From an uncultured Bacteroidia bacterium (lineage in GTDB: Bacteria; Bacteroidota; Bacteroidia; Bacteroidales; UBA932), in contig CACYZM010000009.1 in the NCBI GenBank assembly GCA_902778855.1, positions 1 to 64,000 of the forward strand: a stretch of 64,000 bases of DNA, written 5' to 3'. The translations under genes and the position numbers were made by a program. Below are positions 1-7,851 of the stretch, piece after piece. The notes beneath the pieces are model-generated. The model did no database searches. It was not told the origin of the DNA and worked only from the letters and a program-made list of their open reading frames with translations. The stretch's first letter is position 1. Each line of letters starts with the position of its first letter.

Positions 1-503
1 CCGCGCATGTTGAGGCCGCCCTTGCCGCCGCGCTGGCGCTCCAGGTGCGTCCACATACCGGTCAGGCGCGGATACAGGTATTGGTATTGCGCCAGTTCGA
101 CCTGGGTCTTGGCATAGGCCGTCTGGGCGCGGTCGGCGAAAATGTCGAGGATCAGGCCGGTGCGGTCGACCACGCTGCAGTGGTGGTCGGGCCATTTGAA
201 GTTGATCTCCCGCTCGATGTTGCGCATCTGCGACGGCGAGAGCTCGTCGTCGAAAAGCACGTAGTCGATTTCGTGCGCACGCACGTATTCCTTGATTTCC
301 TGGAGTTTGCCCGATCCGATATAGGTGCGCGGATGCGGGTGGTCGAGCCGCTGGGTAAAGCGCTTCTCCCCTTCCACGCCGGCCGTCAGGGCCAGGAACT
401 GCAGTTCGTCCAGATACTCCTTCACTTGGTCTTCGTCCTGCTCCCGGGTAATCAGGGCCACGAACACCGCCGTCACAATGCTGTTATCTACCGTCTCGTA
501 CAT
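1..503 (-). CDS. hflX: GTPase HflX, N-terminal part (runs off the left edge)
   Basis: The visible 167 residues start at an ATG at 503 (MYETVDNS...) and are open to the window edge, so the G domain lies outside. They match the HflX N-terminal domain: 'DELxFLALTAGV', 'RTYIGSGKLQEI', 'VDRTGLILDIFADRAQT', 'THLERQRGG' and a final 'GLNMRG', which leads into the family's GPGE(T/K) segment. HflX is a ribosome-associated GTPase that splits or rescues stalled 70S ribosomes, especially under heat stress. The gene is divergent from the P1 peptidase and the two -7 boxes are only 4 bp apart. Identification is strong; completeness cannot be judged. Confidence 0.93.
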   Translation of the reverse strand, partial: MYETVDNSIVTAVFVALITREQDEDQVKEYLDELQFLALTAGVEGEKRFTQRLDHPHPRTYIGSGKLQEIKEYVRAHEIDYVLFDDELSPSQMRNIEREINFKWPDHHCSVVDRTGLILDIFADRAQTAYAKTQVELAQYQYLYPRLTGMWTHLERQRGGKGGLNMR

Positions 504-525
504 GCTTATTCCGAATCTCAGATTG

Positions 526-533
526 CAAAATTA
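526..533 (-). promoter_or_regulatory. Promoter -7 box for hflX
   Basis: TAATTTTG on the minus strand fits TAnnTTTG and lies 22 nt upstream of the hflX ATG. No convincing -33 box was seen. Confidence 0.55.
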
Positions 534-537
534 CGAC

Positions 538-545
538 TATATTTG
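538..545 (+). promoter_or_regulatory. Promoter -7 box for the P1 peptidase
   Basis: TATATTTG, 17 nt upstream of the ATG at 563. It sits back to back with the hflX box, so polymerase binding to the two is probably mutually exclusive. Confidence 0.55.
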
Positions 546-562
546 TAAAAAATACCTGCCTT

Positions 563-1708
563 ATGAAGAGAATCTGCGTTTCTTTCGTGTTGCTGACCCT
601 TTGTGTCGCGGCATTCGCCCAGCCGGCCCAGCGGGGCCGCATCAGAGATTTCGGCATCGCCCCGGGAGTCTTCAAGCCCGGAACCTATAACGCCATTACC
701 GACGTGCCCGGCGTGAAAGTCGGCCAGGTCACGATCATTGAAGGCGACGACGTCCGTACCGGCGTCACGGCGATCGTGCCGCACGAAGGCAATCTCTTCC
801 GTCGGAAATGCCCCGCCGCCGTGTATGTGGGCAACGGTTTCGGCAAACTTGCCGGCGTGACGCAGGTCCGCGAGCTCGGTACCATCGAGACGCCGATCGT
901 GCTGACCAACACGTTGTCCGTGGCCCAAGGCATCGAAGGGATCATTACCTATACGATCAACCAGAAAGGCAATGAAAACGTCCGCAGCGTCAACGCCATC
1001 GTCGGCGAAACCAACGACGGCCAGCTCAATGACATCCGCGGCCGGCACGTCAAGGCCGACGACGTGGTGAAAGCCATTCTCGAGGCCAAGGGCGGCCCCG
1101 TTGAGGAAGGTTGCGTAGGTGCGGGTACCGGCACCATCTGCTTCAACTGGAAGGGCGGTATCGGCACTTCTTCGCGCGTTCTGCCGGCCGATCTCGGCGG
1201 CTATACCGTGGGCGTGCTGGTGCAGACGAACTATGGCGGAATCCTGGAAATCGAGGGTGTCCCTGTCGGTCGCAAGCTCGGCCAGTACAGCTTCAAGAAA
1301 AGTGTGGAGTCGCCCGATTATAATATGAGTCCTGACGGCTCCTGCATGATGGTGGTCATTACCGACGCGCCGGTCGATGCCCGCAATCTCGAGCGGATGG
1401 CCAAACGCGCCATGATGGGCCTGGCCAAGACCGGCGGCATCGCCAGCAACGGCAGCGGCGACTATGTCATCGCCCTGAGCGTCAACCCCGAAAACCTGAT
1501 CGACGAGAACACCGACCGCTACTACCCCACCCTGCTTCACAACGACGATATGTCGCCGCTCTTTGAAGCGACCATCGAAGCCACGGCCGAAGCCCTTTGG
1601 AACTCGCTGTTTATGGCAACCGATATGAAAGGCCGCAACGGCCTCGTCATTCCGGCCCTCCCGATTCCGTCGGTCCTCGAAGCCATGCAGCAGCCGATGC
1701 TGCCGTAA
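563..1708 (+). CDS. P1 (S58) family peptidase, DmpA/BapA-like aminopeptidase
   Basis: 381 residues. A Sec signal peptide (about 1-19, ending AFA/QP) places it in the periplasm. The family is autoprocessing Ntn-type aminopeptidases, which cut between a Gly/Asn and the nucleophilic Ser to give two chains. Here 'SPDGSCMMVVITDAP' gives a Gly259-Ser260 junction equivalent to that of DmpA. Other family signatures are 'ITDVPGVKVGQ', 'GAGTGTICFNWKGGIGTSSR' (about 188-207), 'VQTNYGG' and 'GNGSGDYVIAL' near the C-terminus. Substrate (L-aminopeptidase, D-esterase or beta-peptidyl) cannot be deduced. It is a single-gene unit with its own promoter and a terminator shared with the convergent tonB-like gene. 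Confidence 0.9.
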   Translation: MKRICVSFVLLTLCVAAFAQPAQRGRIRDFGIAPGVFKPGTYNAITDVPGVKVGQVTIIEGDDVRTGVTAIVPHEGNLFRRKCPAAVYVGNGFGKLAGVTQVRELGTIETPIVLTNTLSVAQGIEGIITYTINQKGNENVRSVNAIVGETNDGQLNDIRGRHVKADDVVKAILEAKGGPVEEGCVGAGTGTICFNWKGGIGTSSRVLPADLGGYTVGVLVQTNYGGILEIEGVPVGRKLGQYSFKKSVESPDYNMSPDGSCMMVVITDAPVDARNLERMAKRAMMGLAKTGGIASNGSGDYVIALSVNPENLIDENTDRYYPTLLHNDDMSPLFEATIEATAEALWNSLFMATDMKGRNGLVIPALPIPSVLEAMQQPMLP

Positions 1709-1722
1709 TGACCGATAAAAAA

Positions 1723-1748
1723 ATGGCCGCTCTTTTCGGAGCGGCCAT
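1723..1748. terminator. Bidirectional terminator
   Basis: Perfect 10-bp stem ATGGCCGCTC / GAGCGGCCAT with a 6-nt loop. It is preceded by an A-run and followed by a short T-containing stretch, between two convergent genes. Confidence 0.75.
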
Positions 1749-1769
1749 TCGGTTTAAAAGCCTGAAAGT

Positions 1770-2462
1770 TTAGCGGAGCTGGAACACCACCGGGAAGTTG
1801 TAGACAACTTTCACCGGACGTTCACGCTGCTTGCCGGGTTCCCACTTCGGGGACATCGAAACGATGCGGACAGCTTCTTTGTCGAGCGAGGAGTCGACGC
1901 CACGGAGCACCTTCACGTCGCTCACGGAACCATCGGTGTTGACCGTGAACTGAAGCGTCACGCGGCCCTGGACACCGTTTTCCTTGGCGATTTCAGGATA
2001 CTGGAGGTTCTTGTTGACCCACGCGGAGAACGTGTTGGCGTCACCGCCCTGGAAGCGCGGTTTCTGCTCCACCAGTGCGAACGGGATGGCTTCTTCCTCC
2101 ACTTCTTCTTCTTCGACAGCTGCATGGTAGTCCATGATTTCAACACCGAGGTTGGCGTTGTCTTCCATGTCGATGAAGAGGTCGTCGTTGACCTGGATGT
2201 CATCGTCGACGATGTCGATGATGTCGGAGAGTACAGGAATCTTCGGAGCCTCAGGCGGGGTCTCGATCTGCTCCTGCGTGTTGATGATCTCTTCTTCTTC
2301 GATGGTCTGCGTCTGAGCGGTCAGGTCCATCGTTTCGACCTTGTCAGAAGTCGACCATTCGAAAGCGAGCAGGCAGAGCGCCAGGGCGGCGATCAAGCCA
2401 ATCTCGAGGAACAGTCCGTTCTTCTTCTGAAGATCCGCTTTGGGAGAAATTTTGCTTTCCAT
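1770..2462 (-). CDS. Energy transducer TonB family protein
   Basis: 230 residues. A cytoplasmic N-terminus is followed by one membrane anchor (about 17-34) and a C-terminal TonB domain (about 145-230) with 'FPG'-like 'FQGGDANTFSAWV', 'NLQYPEIAKENGVQGRVTLQF' and 'NTDGSVSDVKVLRGVDSSLDKEAVRIV'. TonB proteins span the periplasm and pass proton-motive energy from ExbB/ExbD to outer-membrane receptors such as the one at 15921-18206. The linker (about 48-145) is very rich in Glu/Asp/Ile rather than Pro-Lys, which differs from classic TonB. No exbBD genes are adjacent. The gene is convergent with the P1 peptidase. Confidence 0.88.
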   Translation of the reverse strand: MESKISPKADLQKKNGLFLEIGLIAALALCLLAFEWSTSDKVETMDLTAQTQTIEEEEIINTQEQIETPPEAPKIPVLSDIIDIVDDDIQVNDDLFIDMEDNANLGVEIMDYHAAVEEEEVEEEAIPFALVEQKPRFQGGDANTFSAWVNKNLQYPEIAKENGVQGRVTLQFTVNTDGSVSDVKVLRGVDSSLDKEAVRIVSMSPKWEPGKQRERPVKVVYNFPVVFQLR

Positions 2463-2523
2463 ATCGTTACGTTTTTTATTGTTTCGTTTTCAACTTTCGC
2501 GCCGTACTCGACGCTGCAGTACC

Positions 2524-2555
2524 CAAAATTAAGAAGAAAAAATCATTTAAACCAA
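2524..2555 (-). promoter_or_regulatory. Promoter of the tonB-like gene
   Basis: Minus-strand -7 box TAATTTTG at 2524-2531 and a TTGG box at 2552-2555, separated by 20 nt. The surroundings are AT-rich. Confidence 0.6.
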
Positions 2556-2613
2556 TTTTTCTTCAAAAAAATTGTTGACAACTTTCAGGGTTTTTAACCC
2601 AATTTGCTGATAA

Positions 2614-3561
2614 TTAGCGAGATAAAATCTTGCTCTCGTAAAGCACGTTATTAACATTCTTCACGGCGGCGGCGCTCTTTGCGAACGCGGCTTTCTCTTC
2701 AGCGGTCAGATCGTACTCGAGGATCTTCTGGCAGCCGCGGCGGCCGATGACGGCGGGCACGCCGATGCAGAGATCTTCCTGGCCATACTCGCCTTCGAGG
2801 TAGCAGCAGCACGGGAACACCTTCTTCTCGTCGAGCAGGATGGATTTGACCATGGCGGCGCAGGAAGCACCCGGAGCGTACCAGGCCGAGGTGCCCAGCA
2901 GTTTGGTCAGCGTGGCGCCTCCCACCATCGTGGCGGCGACGACCTTCTGGCCGGCGGGTTTGGTGAGCAGCTTGGTGACGGGCATGCTCTTGCAGGTGGC
3001 TTTGCTCAGGAGCGGAATCATGGTGGTGTCACCGTGACCGCCGATGACGATGCCTTCCACATCGCTCGGAGCGGCCTTGAGGGCCTGGCTCAGGTAGTAG
3101 CAGAAGCGGTTGCTGTCGAGCTGGCCGCCCATGCCGATGACGCGGTTCTTCGGCAGGCCGGTGGCCTTGAGGGTCAGGTAGGTCATCGTGTCCATCGGGT
3201 TGGAGATGATGATGAAGATGGCGTTGGGCGAGTACTTCAGCGCGTTGGAGACCACGCCGTTGACGATACCGGCGTTGACGCCGATGAGTTCCTCGCGGGT
3301 CATACCCGGTTTGCGGGGAATACCGGAGGTGATGACGATCACGTTCGAGTTGCGGGTGGCCGCATAGTCGTTGGTGACGCCTTTGATGCGGGTATCGAAG
3401 CCGTACATCTTGGCAGTTTGCATCATATCGATAGCTTTGCCTTCGGAGAGACCTTCCTTGATGTCGAGAAGAACGAGTTCCGAGCAGATCTTCATGTGTG
3501 CAATGGCGTTTGCACAGGTGGCGCCTACGTTGCCGGCGCCGATGACGGTTACTTTAGACAT
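2614..3561 (-). CDS. mdh: Malate dehydrogenase
   Basis: 315 residues, the usual length for the LDH-like bacterial MDH group. It interconverts malate and oxaloacetate with NAD in the cytoplasm. Visible features: Rossmann motif VIGAGNVGAT at the N-terminus, 'SGIPRKPGMTREELIGVNAGIV' mobile loop with the substrate-binding arginines, 'IIISNPMD', and catalytic 'GGHGDTTMIP' with His176. The start at 3561 gives the glycine-rich loop at its normal distance from the N-terminus. It is transcribed alone, divergent from ybeY. Confidence 0.96.
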   Translation of the reverse strand: MSKVTVIGAGNVGATCANAIAHMKICSELVLLDIKEGLSEGKAIDMMQTAKMYGFDTRIKGVTNDYAATRNSNVIVITSGIPRKPGMTREELIGVNAGIVNGVVSNALKYSPNAIFIIISNPMDTMTYLTLKATGLPKNRVIGMGGQLDSNRFCYYLSQALKAAPSDVEGIVIGGHGDTTMIPLLSKATCKSMPVTKLLTKPAGQKVVAATMVGGATLTKLLGTSAWYAPGASCAAMVKSILLDEKKVFPCCCYLEGEYGQEDLCIGVPAVIGRRGCQKILEYDLTAEEKAAFAKSAAAVKNVNNVLYESKILSR

Positions 3562-3569
3562 AATAAATA

Positions 3570-3599
3570 TTGTTTAAGCCTTATTTTGTGTTAATTTTG
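3570..3599 (+). promoter_or_regulatory. Promoter of ybeY-mnmG
   Basis: TTG at 3570-3572, 19 nt spacer, then TAATTTTG at 3592-3599. The ybeY ATG follows 30 nt later. Confidence 0.6.
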
Positions 3600-3612
3600 T
3601 CTGTCCAATCCG

Positions 3613-3620
3613 CAAAGATA
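3613..3620 (-). promoter_or_regulatory. Promoter -7 box for mdh
   Basis: Minus-strand TATCTTTG between the divergent mdh and ybeY genes, 51 nt upstream of the mdh ATG. Confidence 0.6.
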
Positions 3621-3629
3621 TAAATTTTT

Positions 3630-4082
3630 ATGATACGGTATTTCTCGGAAGACACGTCTTTTACGCCTAAAAGAAAACGTTTGATCAGCAAATGGTTAGG
3701 TGAAGTGGCGGCTGGCCGCGGCTACGCCATGGGCGAGCTCAACTACATTTTCTGCTCCGATCCCTATCTGCTCGAGATCAACAGGCAGTTCCTGGGTCAC
3801 GATTATTACACCGACATCATCACGTTCGACAACAGCGACGACTATCTGCTCGAGAACGGCCGTCGCGGCGTGAGCGCCGACATCTACATCAGCATCGATA
3901 CCGTGAAGGCCAACGGTGCCACGTATGGCGAAGGGTTCGAGCGGGAGCTGTTGCGCGTCATGGTCCACGGGCTGCTGCACCTGATCGGCTACGATGACGG
4001 CGACGCCTGGCACCAGCAGCGGATGCGTGCCGCCGAGAACCGGGCGCTCGCGCTGTACAACAAGATGCGGGCAGGGGAGTAG
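3630..4082 (+). CDS. ybeY: Endoribonuclease YbeY (rRNA maturation factor)
   Basis: 150 residues. YbeY is a zinc-dependent RNase acting in 16S rRNA 3'-end maturation and ribosome quality control. The metal site is 'HGLLHLIGYDD': His113, His117 and position 123, which is Asp instead of the His of the E. coli protein, giving HX3HX5D. A non-His third ligand occurs in other Bacteroidota YbeY proteins as far as I recall. 'DIITFD' and 'GVSADIYIS' are family motifs. mnmG starts 3 bp downstream, so the two are co-transcribed. Confidence 0.93.
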   Translation: MIRYFSEDTSFTPKRKRLISKWLGEVAAGRGYAMGELNYIFCSDPYLLEINRQFLGHDYYTDIITFDNSDDYLLENGRRGVSADIYISIDTVKANGATYGEGFERELLRVMVHGLLHLIGYDDGDAWHQQRMRAAENRALALYNKMRAGE

Positions 4083-4085
4083 GCG

Positions 4086-5960
4086 ATGGTTGCCGCGTAC
4101 GACATCATTGTGATCGGCGCCGGTCATGCCGGCTGCGAAGCGGCGGTGGCGGCGGCCCGGCTCGGGTCGCGCGTGCTGCTCGTCACGCAGGACATGACCA
4201 AGATGGCCCGGATGTCGTGCAACCCCGCGATGGGTGGAATTGCCAAAGGGCAGCTCGTTCGCGAGATCGACGCCCTCGGCGGCTGCTCCGGTGTCGTGAC
4301 CGACGAGTCGACCATCCAGTTCCGGATGCTCAACCGTTCGAAGGGTCCGGCGATGTGGAGTCCCCGCGCTCAGTGCGACAAAATCCGTTTTTCGATGAAC
4401 TGGCGCAAAGTTGTCGAAAATGCCTGTGGCTTAGACATTTGGCAAGATTCTGTCGTCGCGATAACCTTCCGAGAATCGCATATTTCGGGTGTCCGCACGG
4501 GGATGGGAGCTGAATTTGGCGCCAAATCGGTGATTCTGACGGCTGGAACCTTCCTCGACGGGAAGGTGTTCGTCGGCCTCGAGTCGGCCGAAGGGGGCAG
4601 GATGGGGGAGTTGCCGTCGAAAGGTCTCGCCGCCCAATTGGGAGAATGCGGACTGACCGTCGGCCGGATGAAGACCGGGACACCGCCGCGCATCGACGTG
4701 CGCTCGATCGATCTGTCGCGGCTGCAGATGCAGCCGGGCGATGAGAATCCCGCCCGCTTCTCTTATCTTCCCGTGAAGACGGAGATCCAGCAGGGGAGAC
4801 CCCAGAAGTGTTGCTATCTGGTTCACACCAACGAACGCGTCCACGACATTCTGCGGACGGGCTTCGACCGCTCGCCGCTGTTCACGGGTCGCATCCAGGG
4901 CATCGGACCCCGCTATTGCCCGTCCATTGAAGACAAACTCCGGACCTTTGCCGGAAAAGATTCCCACCAGCTCTTTCTGGAGCCGGAAGGATGGAATACC
5001 CACGAGTATTATTTGCAGGGCTTCTCTTCGTCGCTTCCGTTGGAGACGCAGATCGACGCCTTGCATGCCATTGAAGGATTGGAGAACGTACGCATTTTCC
5101 GGCCGGCGTATGCCGTTGAATATGCGTATTTCGATCCCGTCGAATTGCAGCCCACGCTCGAGTCCCGCATCATCCCCGGTTTGTATCTCGCCGGGCAGGT
5201 CAATGGCACGACGGGCTATGAGGAAGCGGCTGCCCAGGGCTTGGTGGCCGGCATCGACGCCCATTTGAAACTGGCTGAAAAAGAGCCGCTTATTTTAAGC
5301 CGTGATCAGGCTTACATCGGTGTCTTGATCGATGATCTGATTACCAAGGGTGTGGACGAACCGTATCGGATGTTCACGTCCCGCGCCGAGTATCGAATCC
5401 TGCTTCGGCAGGACGATGCCGACATCCGGCTCACGCCGCTCGGCCGCCGGATCGGACTGGTCGACGATTTCCGGTGGCACGCTTTCGAGCAAAAGCGCGA
5501 TGCTGTTGACGCGCTGGTCGAAGACCTGCAAGCCTGGTCGCTCAAGCCGGAAGAGATCAATCCTTATCTCGAATCGGTGGGTTCGGCTTCGATCGATTCT
5601 TCGAAACGCGCCGCCGATCTTCTGGTGCGGCCATCCGTTTCTCTGGACGGAATGCTGAAGGATGTTCCACGTGGAACAGTTTCATCGCAATATGCAGATC
5701 CTGAGGTACTTGATGCGGCTGAAATCCGCATCAAGTATTCCGGTTATATTGAGCGTGAACGCAAACTCGCCGAAAAGATGCAGCGTCTCGAGTATGTCGA
5801 GATACCGGAAGATTTCGATTTCCGAAAGATTACCGCTCTCTCCATGGAGTGCCGGATCAAACTCGAGCGCTATCGTCCGCGTACGATCGCACAGGCTTCG
5901 CGTATCTCCGGGGTTTCTCCCGCCGATATTTCCGTCCTGCTGGTGTATTTCGGCCGCTGA
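4086..5960 (+). CDS. mnmG: tRNA uridine-5-carboxymethylaminomethyl modification enzyme MnmG
   Basis: 624 residues, full length. With MnmE (not in the window) it adds the carboxymethylaminomethyl group to the wobble uridine of certain tRNAs, using FAD, NADH and methylene-tetrahydrofolate. Visible: FAD-binding GxGxxG at 11-16 (GAGHAG), '[24 protein letters not shown]', '[11 protein letters not shown]', 'MKTGTPPRI', '[21 protein letters not shown]', '[16 protein letters not shown]' and the C-terminal '[38 protein letters not shown]'. In many bacteria this gene (gidA) sits near oriC. Here its 3' part contains a perfect parS-like palindrome encoding Val-Pro-Arg-Gly-Thr, and a second copy follows the stop codon. 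Confidence 0.97.
   Translation: MVAAYDIIVIGAGHAGCEAAVAAARLGSRVLLVTQDMTKMARMSCNPAMGGIAKGQLVREIDALGGCSGVVTDESTIQFRMLNRSKGPAMWSPRAQCDKIRFSMNWRKVVENACGLDIWQDSVVAITFRESHISGVRTGMGAEFGAKSVILTAGTFLDGKVFVGLESAEGGRMGELPSKGLAAQLGECGLTVGRMKTGTPPRIDVRSIDLSRLQMQPGDENPARFSYLPVKTEIQQGRPQKCCYLVHTNERVHDILRTGFDRSPLFTGRIQGIGPRYCPSIEDKLRTFAGKDSHQLFLEPEGWNTHEYYLQGFSSSLPLETQIDALHAIEGLENVRIFRPAYAVEYAYFDPVELQPTLESRIIPGLYLAGQVNGTTGYEEAAAQGLVAGIDAHLKLAEKEPLILSRDQAYIGVLIDDLITKGVDEPYRMFTSRAEYRILLRQDDADIRLTPLGRRIGLVDDFRWHAFEQKRDAVDALVEDLQAWSLKPEEINPYLESVGSASIDSSKRAADLLVRPSVSLDGMLKDVPRGTVSSQYADPEVLDAAEIRIKYSGYIERERKLAEKMQRLEYVEIPEDFDFRKITALSMECRIKLERYRPRTIAQASRISGVSPADISVLLVYFGR
5663..5678. promoter_or_regulatory. parS: parS-like ParB binding site 1 (inside mnmG)
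   Basis: TGTTCCACGTGGAACA is a perfect 16-bp palindrome. It matches the conserved chromosomal parS consensus in its TGTTnCACGTGnAACA form; the C/G variant is known from pseudomonads. It is read through as mnmG codons. Confidence 0.82.
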
Positions 5961-5971
5961 TCGCGCCGGAT

Positions 5972-5987
5972 TGTTCCACGTGGAACA
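5972..5987. promoter_or_regulatory. parS: parS-like ParB binding site 2 (just after mnmG)
   Basis: Identical 16-bp palindrome TGTTCCACGTGGAACA, 309 bp after the first copy and 11 bp beyond the mnmG stop codon. Two exact copies this close are very unlikely by chance. Confidence 0.85.
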
Positions 5988-6026
5988 TTCCCGGGCGCAA
6001 ATCGCTCATATCTAGCAGATTTTTAT

Positions 6027-6034
6027 TATATTTG
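6027..6034 (+). promoter_or_regulatory. Promoter -7 box for the acyl-CoA synthetase
   Basis: TATATTTG, 30 nt upstream of the chosen ATG at 6065 and downstream of the second parS site. Confidence 0.6.
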
Positions 6035-6064
6035 TTTTCATATATCAATCGCCTTTATCGAATT

Positions 6065-7840
6065 ATGGAAATTCTTCGCACTTTCGACCTCCTGGAGAAT
6101 TTGAAATCGTACCCTCCGAAGGATGACATCCTTGCCCGGCGCACGCAGGGAAAGTGGATCAAGTACAGCATCGATCAGTACATTGAAATTGCCCACGCCG
6201 TGGCCTACGGCCTGCTGGCTCTCGGCTACAAGCCCGGTACCAAGGTCATCACCATTACCACGAACCGCCCGGAATGGAACTTCATGGATATGGGCATCAA
6301 CCTGGCACATATGGTTCACGTGCCGGTCTACAGCACCCTGAGCCACGACGACTATGTCCATATCTTCAATAATTCGGATGTTGAACTCATTGTGGTGGGA
6401 ACCCCTTCGCTCTATAAAAAGATCGCTCCCATCGCCGCCGAGATCGACCGGGACATCCGCCTGATGATGATGGATGATTCCGAGGAAGTGATGTCGCTGT
6501 CCAAACTTTATGCGCTGGGTCGTGAGAACAAGGAGCGGTTTGCTCCGGTGGTGGAAGAAAACAAGAAATCCATCAGCCCCGACGAATGTGCGAGTATCGT
6601 CTATACGTCGGGCACGACCGGCCTCCCGAAAGGCGTGATGCTTTCGCATCGCAACATGACTTTCAACTCGCACGGCCATGCCATCCGACAGACCAAGAAT
6701 TATAGCCACAGAATGGTCAGTTTCCTGCCGCTCTGCCATATGTACGAGCGTACGATGAACTATGAATACCAGGAACTGGCCATCAGTATCTATTACGCCG
6801 AGAGTCTGGCCACCATCGCCTCCGACCTCAAGGACTGCCACGCCGACGGTTTCTGTGCCGTGCCGCGCGTACTCGAACTGATGTACGGCAAACTCGAAGA
6901 GGCCGGCAAGAAACTCACCGGGTTCAAGCGCAAGATCTACGATGCGGCCTGGAACTACGCCAACAACTTCGACAACGAGAATACGGGCTGGTTCTATCTG
7001 CTGAAGCAGAAACTCTTCGACAAACTTGTCTACAGCAAGTGGCGCGAGAATCTTGGCGGGCACGAGATGCTGGTGGTGAGCGGCGGCTCCTCCATCCAGG
7101 CCAAGATCGTGCGCTGCTTCAATGCGGCCAAGCTCTATATCTTTGAGGGCTATGGCCTTACGGAAACCTCTCCCGTCATTGCCGTCAACTCGCCGGCCGA
7201 CAAATACAATGTGATCGGCACGGTGGGCAAGGCCATGGACGGAACCGAACTCTCGTTCGCGGAAGACGGCGAGATCCTCACGCGCGGTCCGCACGTGATG
7301 CTGGGCTATTACAAGAATCCCGAAGCTACGAAGGAGATGATCGACGCCGACGGCTGGCTCCATACGGGCGACATCGGTTTCCTGCAGGACGGGAAATACC
7401 TCAAGATCACCGACCGCAAGAAAGAAATCTTCAAACTCTCGTCGGGTAAATACATCGCCCCGCAGGTGCTTGAAACCCTGCTGCGCGAAAGCGAATACAT
7501 CGACAACGCCTTTGTCTTCGGCGCCAACGAGAAGTTCGCTTCGGCCATCATCCTGCCGGCCTATGCCAAGCTGAAAGCCTATGCCGACGAGCTCGGAATC
7601 AAGGCTGAGAAGAAAGAGCAACTTCTTGAAAACGAGAAGATTATGGCCTTGCTTAACCAAGAGGTGATGGTTGTCAACAAAAAGGTTGCCGACCACGAGA
7701 ACATCAAGAAACCCCACTTCGCCTTCGACGAATGGACGCCCGATAACGGCATGCTCTCCCAGACCCTCAAGCCCAAGCGCCGCAACCTCAACAAGCGCTA
7801 CGCCGAGGTCATTGCCAACACCTACAAAACGCCCGCTTAA
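6065..7840 (+). CDS. Long-chain fatty acid--CoA ligase (AMP-binding family)
   Basis: 591 residues from the ATG at 6065. An in-frame extension further upstream exists, but it overlaps mnmG, parS and the promoter. It activates fatty acids to acyl-CoA through an acyl-adenylate. Visible: P-loop-like 'YTSGTTGLPKGVMLSH' (about 180-195), 'VSGGSSIQAKIVRCFNAAKLYIFEGYGLTETSP', 'GWLHTGDIGFLQDGKYLKITDRKKEIFKLSSGKYIAP' (hinge with the catalytic-domain switch) and a C-terminal Lys-rich 'LKPKRRNLNKRY'. It resembles the FadD15/long-chain ACSL group and is probably membrane-associated. The exported protein that follows starts 11 bp downstream and may be co-transcribed. Confidence 0.92.
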   Translation: MEILRTFDLLENLKSYPPKDDILARRTQGKWIKYSIDQYIEIAHAVAYGLLALGYKPGTKVITITTNRPEWNFMDMGINLAHMVHVPVYSTLSHDDYVHIFNNSDVELIVVGTPSLYKKIAPIAAEIDRDIRLMMMDDSEEVMSLSKLYALGRENKERFAPVVEENKKSISPDECASIVYTSGTTGLPKGVMLSHRNMTFNSHGHAIRQTKNYSHRMVSFLPLCHMYERTMNYEYQELAISIYYAESLATIASDLKDCHADGFCAVPRVLELMYGKLEEAGKKLTGFKRKIYDAAWNYANNFDNENTGWFYLLKQKLFDKLVYSKWRENLGGHEMLVVSGGSSIQAKIVRCFNAAKLYIFEGYGLTETSPVIAVNSPADKYNVIGTVGKAMDGTELSFAEDGEILTRGPHVMLGYYKNPEATKEMIDADGWLHTGDIGFLQDGKYLKITDRKKEIFKLSSGKYIAPQVLETLLRESEYIDNAFVFGANEKFASAIILPAYAKLKAYADELGIKAEKKEQLLENEKIMALLNQEVMVVNKKVADHENIKKPHFAFDEWTPDNGMLSQTLKPKRRNLNKRYAEVIANTYKTPA

Positions 7841-7851
7841 AAAACAAAACC

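Noticed and set aside
5662..6015. Short plus-strand frame starting at the first parS site
   Set aside because: It overlaps the mnmG 3' end in another frame and has no recognisable protein features; the palindromes are better explained as parS.
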